64,000 bases of DNA from contig NC_081546.1 of the NCBI RefSeq assembly GCF_901000735.1, forward strand, positions 11,361,629 through 11,425,628. Direction: 5' to 3'. Each line of letters starts with the position of its first letter. Position 1 is the first letter of the stretch. The position numbers and the translations under genes were made by a program. Below the pieces are notes generated by a model. The model ran no database searches and was not told the origin of the DNA. It saw only the letters and a program-made list of their open reading frames with translations. Source of the stretch: Corylus avellana (Eukaryota > Streptophyta > Magnoliopsida > Fagales > Betulaceae). Shown piece after piece: positions 57,311-64,000 of this stretch.

Positions 57311-57365
57311 ATGGAGGACCTAACTAATATTTGACCATGAAATTATGGAGCATGAAAGGGATGGA

Positions 57366-58500
57366 TGTGGCACCCCACATTACTCTACTGAAAGAAAATA
57401 GAAGTTAGAATTAATATTAAATTAGAGAGGATACTGAATGCAAATATATGCTATGGTGTGGATGAACGAGGCACGAGAAGCTCATAGGCTTTAATTAGCA
57501 ATGTTGACTAGTTTACGAGGGAATTGCTCTTACTAAAACGACCATATCTTGAGATTATGATATGAAATGATAGCAATATTGGTGGCATTGAAAAACGTGG
57601 TCAAAGAGCTAAATATTCATGTTTCATGAAGATTTCCAAATTTCAATGTTTTCTAGGTTCAAATTAATCGTCAATAGGAACACAAAAAGTGGTTTTAGGT
57701 AGTTGGTGGATGACTTAGTGGATGCTCTATTGACCGAGATAGGGTTCCACACTCCATATGAATGTTAGGTGAACTCGATCGACCATGCTCTATCTTAAGT
57801 GGGTGATTTTACCAAATCTAAGCATATTTGACTTGATTTGACTAGCAATAAATGCAGGTAATGATGCATCGGTTGATTAAGATTCAGTCTCAATCAACTG
57901 TTCCTCATATCAATTATTTTGTGGCTATTTTGGAATCTTTCGGTCAACCGAGCCTTGATCCCGATTAACTGAACTTCGGGCAAACCGGCTTAACTACCAA
58001 CCTATTTAAAGCCCTAAACACTAAAGAAAGTCACAACTTCCGTTCTTCTTTCGTCCAAAAGTTGAGAGGCCCGATTTTAAAGTAAGAAACACTTGATTTT
58101 AGTGACAGAAGAGACATCCTAGTGAGAGATGGAAGGAATAATCAAAGGGGAAGGCTTGGAGAAGAAGCCTACAAGAGGTAAATTTGTACAACCATTTTGA
58201 CCTCCATTTTCGTTATGTTGTAATTTTGTGTAGTTACGTTTTGATGATGTTGAAATGTTAAGAAATTTGTTGATATTGGAGTGTTGTTTATGTTCTTGAA
58301 AGTTTTATAAAGAGATTAGGGTTTTGTAAGGTTGATAATATTAAAACCTAGGTGTAAGCTTAATTTTGTGTATAACTTTCATTGTGCTTGGAAGTAAGAG
58401 TGTGGAAAATGGAGTTTTTGAAAAACTAGTGTTTGTATGGTGTTTGAATTTTTTTTGAGTGGTTATGGTGACTTTAAAGTGTTGTTTTGATGGTTTTTAG
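57366..58500 (+). mobile_element. LTR-like unit E starting TGTGGCACCCC
   Basis: Purine-rich GAAAGGGATGGA precedes TGTGGCACCCCAC at 57366, the usual chromovirus LTR opening. TCGGTTGA at 57869 and TCGGTCAACCGA at 57940 lie upstream of TATTTAAA (58003-58010). Donor-like ACAAGAG|GTAAAT at 58178 and acceptor-like GTTTTTAG at 58500. Boundaries and partner LTR not found. Confidence 0.5.
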
Positions 58501-58599
58501 GTAGGGTAGTCATACGACAGGGCTACAACCTCCCATCTAGCTCCCGTAGCTCCAGACCTGACCACCCTAATGGCCTAGCTGATCTAGAAGTTTGGATGA

Positions 58600-58794
58600 C
58601 TTAAAGCGACTCTAAAAACCCACATCACCACCTTCAAGGAGGAGCAGGGTCGATGGGTGAGTGATCGGCGTACCTTGGCCCACCTAAACGAGGAAGTGGA
58701 TAAGATCAAGAAGAAGCTGAAAATCGACGGAGGGGATGTGGAATCCGCCTTCAGCAAAACCCCTGACCCAACAAATCTAGACAGGAGCACATAG
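58600..58794 (+). pseudogene. C-terminal fragment of a retroelement coiled-coil protein
   Basis: Plus-strand frame LKATLKTHITTFKEEQGR ... LNEEVDKIKKKLKIDGG ... ending NLDRST-stop, entered after a TGA at 58597. Charged, heptad-like, GC-richer than the surroundings. It ends about 330 bp before a polypurine tract and LTR, where the end of an element's ORF is expected. Not matched to a known domain. Confidence 0.45.
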
Positions 58795-58856
58795 TTACCA
58801 TGTTTTGCTCTTACTTGAAATTTCTTTTATTTTTTTGTTATTTTAATGTATTTTGC

Positions 58857-59003
58857 TATACTATTAAGTCCTCCCTCGAGGTGGCAATTTTGATGTGATT
58901 GAATGTTTCTTTTCATGTTATTTTATATTTCCCTATACTGTTAAGTCCACCCTCGTGGTGGTAATTTTGATGTCATCGAGTGTTTCTTTTCATGTTATTT
59001 CAA
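58857..59003 (+). repeat. Tandem duplication, 77-bp unit
   Basis: TATACTATTAAGTCC and TATACTGTTAAGTCC at 58857 and 58934, continuing AATTTTGATGT...GTTTCTTTTCATGTTATTT in each. Confidence 0.9.
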
Positions 59004-59111
59004 TTTCCGCATGCTTGGAAAGTCTTTTAAATCTTTTCATTCAAAAACAAGTTTTACTAATTTTAAATGATTATTCTACTAAAATTGAAATTTCAAGGAC
59101 GAAATTTTTAT

Positions 59112-59124
59112 AAGAGTGGGAGAA
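59112..59124 (+). other. Polypurine tract of the chromovirus-type element
   Basis: AAGAGTGGGAGAA directly precedes TGTGATACCCC. With TTTCAAGGACGAAATTTTT upstream, this is the characteristic 3' end of plant chromoviruses. Confidence 0.75.
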
Positions 59125-59160
59125 TGTGATACCCCAAAAGATTAAAACCCAATCACGACC

Positions 59161-60059
59161 TGTTAGTATTTTTGTTGGCTTAATTTGGTTCCAAAATGCA
59201 GAGGCTACTGTCCATGGGCTCTAACACTAATGTAGAATCCTCAGAATCCAATCTCCACTATTGACAATGAGGATTCACGTGTCATGAATATCCCTACAAA
59301 GTTTCAACTTAATCGGATCACAAACGCTAATCGATTAGAGTTGTTGATCAAGGCTGGACAGCATTTCCAAATTGCTATTTCCCCCTCTGTAGTGGGTGTA
59401 TGGACAGGCTACTAGGATGTCCGGAAACCAATTCAAGCAAGCCTGATTTTGCTTGCTCGCAAGGCCCCTATCTGGATAGCAAGCTCCCTCGTCCTGACAG
59501 CCTGTAAGTTTTATGTACAAAACATTTGTTTTATGTGGGCTGTCTAGGGTTTTGTAGATGTTATAAATACATCTTTATAGAAGAGAGAGGCACGAATTTT
59601 AGAACCCTAGAGTTCGTAAGAGGTTGTGCTTGAATGATCAATTGTTGTGAGCCTTATTATTCCTTGTAGAGGATTTTGTGTTAGTTTCATTGTGCTTAAT
59701 TGAAGACTATCGGAAATGTTCAATATAGGAGAATCACGTTGAAGAAAATTGTTAGTGAGGAGACGAATTAGAGGCTTGTCGATCTTACAGAGTCAAGGTC
59801 TTGCAAAGGGTTGTAAGTGTTCCTAGTGTTTGTAATCTCTGAATAATTTTTTGATAGTGATTTCCTGAGTTTCTCTGCTTTGAAAAGGTTTACTTTTATA
59901 GTATTTTCTAAAAAGTTTCCCCTTCATCACCAAAATATCTGTGTCTGTGTGATTTACTGTTTTATATATTTTAGTGATTGAATTATTTATTGCTTCATAT
60001 TATTAATTCCGCTTAAATTGTGATAAACAAGTTTTTTTGGAGTCGTTAAGTGTTTTTCA
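59161..60059 (+). repeat. 5' LTR of the non-autonomous copia element
   Basis: Starts TGTTAGTATTTTTGTTGG, ends GTTAAGTGTTTTTCA. TCCGGA at 59420, decayed sites TCTGGA and CCTGAC beyond, TATAAATA at 59562-59569. 899 bp. Confidence 0.92.
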
Positions 60060-60061
60060 AT

Positions 60062-60076
60062 TGGTTTCAAAGCTGG
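60062..60076 (+). other. Degenerate initiator-Met primer-binding site
   Basis: TGGTTTCAAAGCTGG, two changes from TGGTATCAGAGC..., two bases after the LTR end. Confidence 0.75.
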
Positions 60077-60130
60077 TTCACTCCATGAAGGATTAAACTC
60101 CTGAGTGTAAATCCTTAACTTCTTTTTGCC

Positions 60131-61030
60131 ATGAATACCTCTCAGTTTAGTTTCATTAATTCTGATGATGAGATTGATGTTCAACAGTTGTATAATGATT
60201 TTAAAGTAGTGTTCAAAGCCTAGAACAAGGTTTCCAGTAAACTTGAAGATGCTATGCATGATAAAGAGTCTTTGGCTAATGAATTGTCTGAATCACATGT
60301 CTTAATTGACTCTTTGAAATTTGAGAAAGAATCTTTGGCGAATGATTTGTCTAAATCACATATCTTGATTGATTCTTTGAAATCTGAGATTTCTGTGCTT
60401 GTTGAAAAGTTTTTATCACTTGAGAATGAATTGAATGTTTCTAAGGAACTCTCACGAAATTCCTCTAGTGATAATATGAAAAGCTTTCTTTGTATTGAAG
60501 AATCTATTTCTAACAAGCCTAGTATGATTGTTGATAATGCTGGTGCATCTACTTTACATGCTTCTAATGAGTTTTCGAATGTTGAGCCTACGAATGTTAA
60601 AGAAGCCAAGGCTAATTTTTTCAAGACTCCTTCAGTTAAACAAACTCAAGGTAAGTTTGTTTCTACATGCCACCATTGTGGGATTGTTGGCCACATTAGA
60701 CAAAACTGTTGGAAATTCAAAGCTACTCTGACTATCCATGGTAAGAAAGGTAAAAAAATTTATATTGAGCATCATGCATCTTACCTTAAGCCTAAAGTCA
60801 TGCATCCTCTTAGAAAATTACCTTCTAAAAGGTTTGTGCCCACTTATCATCATTGTGGAAAGGTTGGTTTTATTCGACCAAAGTATTTTGATTTGAAATC
60901 CCATAAGCATAAAAGTGAAAATTCCTATTATAGGAAAGAAAGTGAGGGTTTGGTCATAATGATGAGAGAAGTGATATCTAGGCTAGATAAGTTTGAGCAA
61001 AGTCATAAGTCTAGACTTAAGATTTCTTAA
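60131..61030 (+). pseudogene. Gag-like protein of the copia element, one amber stop
   Basis: ATG 60131 opens MNTSQFSFINSDDEIDVQQL; TAG at 60221 (codon 31) interrupts, then the frame runs to TAA at 61028-61030, about 300 codons. Residues near 45-85 repeat a 21-residue unit (KESLANELSESHVLIDSLK and KESLANDLSKSHILIDSLK), a coiled coil. A CCHC knuckle CHHCGIVGHIRQNC starts near residue 180, and a second copy (YHHCGKVGFIRPKY) near 240 has lost three of its four metal ligands. It resembles the C-terminal half of SIRE-type gag. The ORF then stops, with SGSGGDLT-like traces of the usual gag-pol linker (61065-61095) and no pol. Confidence 0.8.
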
Positions 61031-62393
61031 GTGTGGGTTAGGAAGGATGATACCATTCATCCCTTGAGTGGGAGTGGTGGTGATCTCACCTTATGTTAGG
61101 TAAGTCACCTACATGCCTATGATTGATTTTCTTGCATATCTTTGCATATCCTAGCGCATGCTGTTTTTCTTTTTACATTGCATTTTTGTTTTATTTGTTT
61201 TGCAATTGTCTCTTGTTTGTGTGCATTTCTTTTGTGAAAATTTTTAAAAAGACAAAAATATTTTTCTTTGGTTCTTTTTTTTTTTTTTTTTTTTTTTTTG
61301 TCTTATGCACCTAGATAGTCCATTAATTTCTCATGTTGCTTTCATAGATTTACTTCCTTGAGTCTTGGAATGTTCTTAATATGCATGAGATAAAATTTGT
61401 TCATTGGACTTGTTCTTGTGGTTACCTAAAGACTGAGCTTATGTGGTACATTTTGCCTATGCTTTATTTATTGTGCACATTTAAGCTTAAATTGAGGTTT
61501 TGCTTAACTTTATTTGTGAGGTTTGTTACGTAACCATATGGGGTTTTTGAGTAGTCATATTTTTTCAAATTGACCATATGCTAGTTGAACCTAAGGCTTA
61601 TAAATTCATGCTTTCTCTTTTGTGATCAGCATTAACAGTTTAAGGACACTTTCTCATAGAGAAAAAGAAACAAAATAATGAAACAAATAAAATCAAAAAA
61701 TCATATTCCAAAAGGAATTTATTTCACTGTGTCAAACTTGTGTAATTTGTTTTACAAAGAGAAATGTATAGGATGAGAGTGGCTAGGCCCTAGTATGATA
61801 AGGTTTGACTTTTGATTTGATATACACATCAAAACCTCATGGTGGTGAATCTTTCTCTTCATTTTGTAAGTTGATAATTTTTCTCTTTGAATGGCTTACA
61901 CTGAAGTTGTACACACATCACACAAGCATGGGTTGAATGTAACATTTTTCTTTGCTTGGGTTAAGCAATATGAGTTTCTTACCATTTTTAGTCCCATGTA
62001 TATTTTGCATATTTGGAGCATGTTTGGGATATTCATTGTAAAATACATGAGTCATTGATGTGCGTATCTTGTGTGCTCATTTGACTTTTGAAGGGGAGAA
62101 TCCTTTCTTCTTTTTTTTTTTTTTCTCCAATTTCTTGTTGATAAATGAGTCATACATTGAGGGGGAGTTTGTGTTGATGTGCCTCCATGATCCGCATTAA
62201 ACTTCATGCCTTTTTCGTTTATATGTGATCATGAGTTTTTCTTGTGTTATTCATGTTCCACATATGCCTTGATGTATCTTGTGAAGTATTTAAGGAAACG
62301 TGAAGATCTTTTATCATTCTATGACAAAAAGGGTGAGTAAAGATGAAGAGATGATGGGATGTCTCGGCATAATGGTTTTGTCACCGAATTGCC
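61031..62393 (+). other. Long 3' non-coding region of the copia element
   Basis: Where pol would be, only non-coding AT-rich sequence is found, with a 34-base T-tract near 61267-61300 and GAGGGGGAGTTTG at about 62159. No domain motif visible in any frame. Confidence 0.7.
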
Positions 62394-62405
62394 AAAGGGA
62401 AAGTT
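62394..62405 (+). other. Polypurine tract of the copia element
   Basis: AAAGGGAAAGT directly before the 3' LTR, within TTGCCAAAGGGAAAG, the usual copia SIRE-like context. Confidence 0.75.
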
Positions 62406-63288
62406 TGTTAGTATTTTTGTTGGCTTAATTCGGTTCCAAAATACAGAGGCTACTGTCCACGGGCTCAAACACTGATATAGAATGCTTAGAATCCAATCTC
62501 TATCGTTGACAATGAAGATTCACATGTCATGAATATCCTTACAAAGTTGCAGCTCAATCGGACCACAAACGCTAATTGATCGGAGCTTTTGATCAAGGCC
62601 GGACAACATTTCCAAAATGCTATTTTCCCCTCTGCAATGGATGTCCGGACACCAATTCCAGCAAGCCTTTTTGGCTTACTTGCAAGGCCCTTGTCCGGAC
62701 AGCGAGCTCCTCTATTTGGACAGCTTGTAAGTTTTACGTACAAAAAGTATGTTTTATGTGGGCCCAGGTCTAGGGTTTTGTAGATGTTATAAATACATCT
62801 TTATGGAAGAGAGAGGCACAAATTTTAGAACCTTAGAGTTCGTGAGAGGCTGTGCTTGAGTGATCAATTTCTGTGAGCGTTATTATTCCTCGTAGAGGAT
62901 TTTGTGTTAGTTTCATTGTACTTAATTGAAGTCAATTGGAAAGGTCTGGTAAAGGAGAATCACATTGAAGAAGATTATGAGCGAGGAGACGAGTTAAAGG
63001 TTTGTCGATCTTACAGAGTCAAGGTCTTGAAAAGGGTTGTAAGTGGTCATAGTATCTATAATCTCTGGATAATCTTTTGATAATGATTTCCTGGGTTTAG
63101 CTGCTCTAGAGAGGTTTTACTTTTAAAGCATTTTCTAAAAGGTTTTCTCTTCGTCAGCAAAATATATATGTCTGTATGATTTATTATTTTATATATTTTG
63201 GTGATTGAATTGTTTATTGCTTCATATTATTAATTCTGCTTAAATTGTGATAAACAAGTTTTTTTTTGGAGTCGTTAAGCGTTTTTCA
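62406..63288 (+). repeat. 3' LTR of the non-autonomous copia element
   Basis: 883 bp, ends as in the 5' LTR. TCCGGA kept at 62644 and 62694; TATAAATA at 62788-62795. Diverged from the 5' LTR by scattered substitutions and short indels, clearly more than between the 30-kb element's LTRs. Confidence 0.92.
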
Positions 63289-64000
63289 CGACCAATAAGG
63301 AAAACAAACATTTTTATAATGCAACTATTTCTTACAACTATCTTAAAAACCCTTTTTATTTGAAGAAGACAATCAAAAATATTTTTAGCTTATGGCCAAA
63401 TGTTCGATGGAGGACCACTGAACGTTCAATGTTAACCCTAGTGTGAATGTTCGGGGAGGGATCATACTGAACGTTCAATTTGCAACCCTAAAATCATTGA
63501 GTAATAATACACCAAACGTTCGAGCATAGTACTAAACATTCAGTGATAATCTGAAAAGTAATTTTAACCGATTCTCTACCTTGTCCAGCATCTAGGCTAC
63601 CCCACCCCTATAAATACCCCAACTTCTACCCTTTAGCCCCCCTCCTTTACTTCCACACCCCACTAACCATAAACCTAGAAGAGAGAGAGAGGGATTCTAG
63701 AGAGAGAGAAGGAGGTCTTGAGGCTTTTTGACCTCATTAAGGTAAGCCCTCTTTATCAAGTTAATTTTCATTTTGTTCATATAATTTTTATACTTCTTGC
63801 AAGGTTTTCCCATACGATTAAGCTTGTGATATGACTCTCCTTAAAAAGCAATAGGTTTTTAAAATGCTTTAAAACGCTCATTGATTTCATAAAACGACAT
63901 GTTGTTATGCCTTAATATGTTTGTATGAATCCATTAAGGGCCTAGGATGAGATTTGTTACGTAATGGTTTGAACATAAGAGCCTTGCATGAACCTTTGCA

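Larger units (their letters stand above)
59161..63288 (+). mobile_element. Complete non-autonomous copia element, TSD CGACC
   Basis: LTRs 59161-60059 and 62406-63288, flanked by CGACC at 59156-59160 and 63289-63293. Primer site at 60062, gag-like frame 60131-61030, a long non-coding 3' region and polypurine tract. No protease, integrase or reverse transcriptase. The heptad-rich gag with zinc knuckle suggests the SIRE/Maximus group; that is inference. Confidence 0.92.
59125..64000 (+). mobile_element. Chromovirus-type 3' LTR (unit D), split by a copia element and cut by the window edge
   Basis: Begins TGTGATACCCCAAAAG at 59125, runs to 59160, then resumes at 63294 after the copia insertion. 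GAACGTTC words at 63420 and 63469 and AACGTTCG at 63514, TATAAATA at 63609-63616, donor-like CATTAAG|GTAAGC at 63742. Homologous to units A-C, and the copy that shows the family is an LTR. Confidence 0.75.

Noticed and set aside
60220..60624. 134-codon minus-strand frame
   Set aside because: Antisense to the copia gag-like frame, open only because of its Ser/Leu/Lys repeats.

Overview
This is nuclear DNA from a flowering plant, almost certainly a eudicot. It is AT-rich and gene-poor, with intron-bearing relics and a dense nest of plant transposons: Ty1/copia, Ty3/gypsy, CACTA, hAT, Mutator, LINE and tRNA-derived SINE. I see no intact host gene. Host-derived coding sequence survives only as fragments: a captured calcium-dependent protein kinase start, a BAHD acyltransferase, a 2-oxoglutarate dioxygenase C-terminus, an LRR receptor-like protein piece and one unidentified GC-rich exon. 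I cannot name the species.

Layout. 1-8123: a decayed copia element (5' LTR tail and initiator-Met primer site at the left edge, 3' LTR at 7627-8123), carrying a Pack-type DNA transposon (5058-6576) that holds two captured gene starts. 8461-10200: a second copia pol relic interrupted by a SINE with a clear target-site duplication. 10.6-15.5 kb: a foldback element, a copia deletion derivative, a BAHD pseudogene with its promoter, and GC-rich hairpin islands. 15784-24987: a near-complete two-gene CACTA transposon with TNP2-type and Transposase_24-type genes (both broken), subterminal repeats and a hAT MITE inside. 25.4-30.2 kb: a dioxygenase fragment, a MITE holding a second SINE, a minisatellite, and two related LTR-like promoter units separated by an LTR-like block.

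30179-35907: a complete, young, minus-strand gypsy-type element with tRNA-Asp primer site, a single gag-like reading frame and no pol. 36.6-37.4 kb: the SINE-free copy of the MITE, then CACTA-like debris. 37736-41151: a minus-strand relative of the 30-kb element, cut at its 5' side. 41152-44917: a plus-strand pile of LTRs of that family nested at one ATCTT site and ending in a tRNA-Asp primer site. 45.3-48.6 kb: an LRR receptor-like fragment, a CACTA end split by a Mutator-like MITE, and a LINE relic. 48.7-54.5 kb: MITEs, tandem and segmental duplications, and one GC-rich exon-like unit. 56-64 kb: chromovirus-type LTR units, two minisatellite-like arrays and a complete non-autonomous copia element (59161-63288, TSD CGACC) inserted into a chromovirus-type LTR.

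The most unusual recurring pattern is in the LTR promoters. Several different LTR families carry, in the ~50-270 bp upstream of a TATA box, several copies of a short self-complementary CpG word. The word differs by family: CGTACG, GAACGTTC, CGATCG, TCCGGA or TCGGTTGA/TCAACCGA. Four homologous units also share a splice-donor-like GTAA 132-138 nt after the TATA box.
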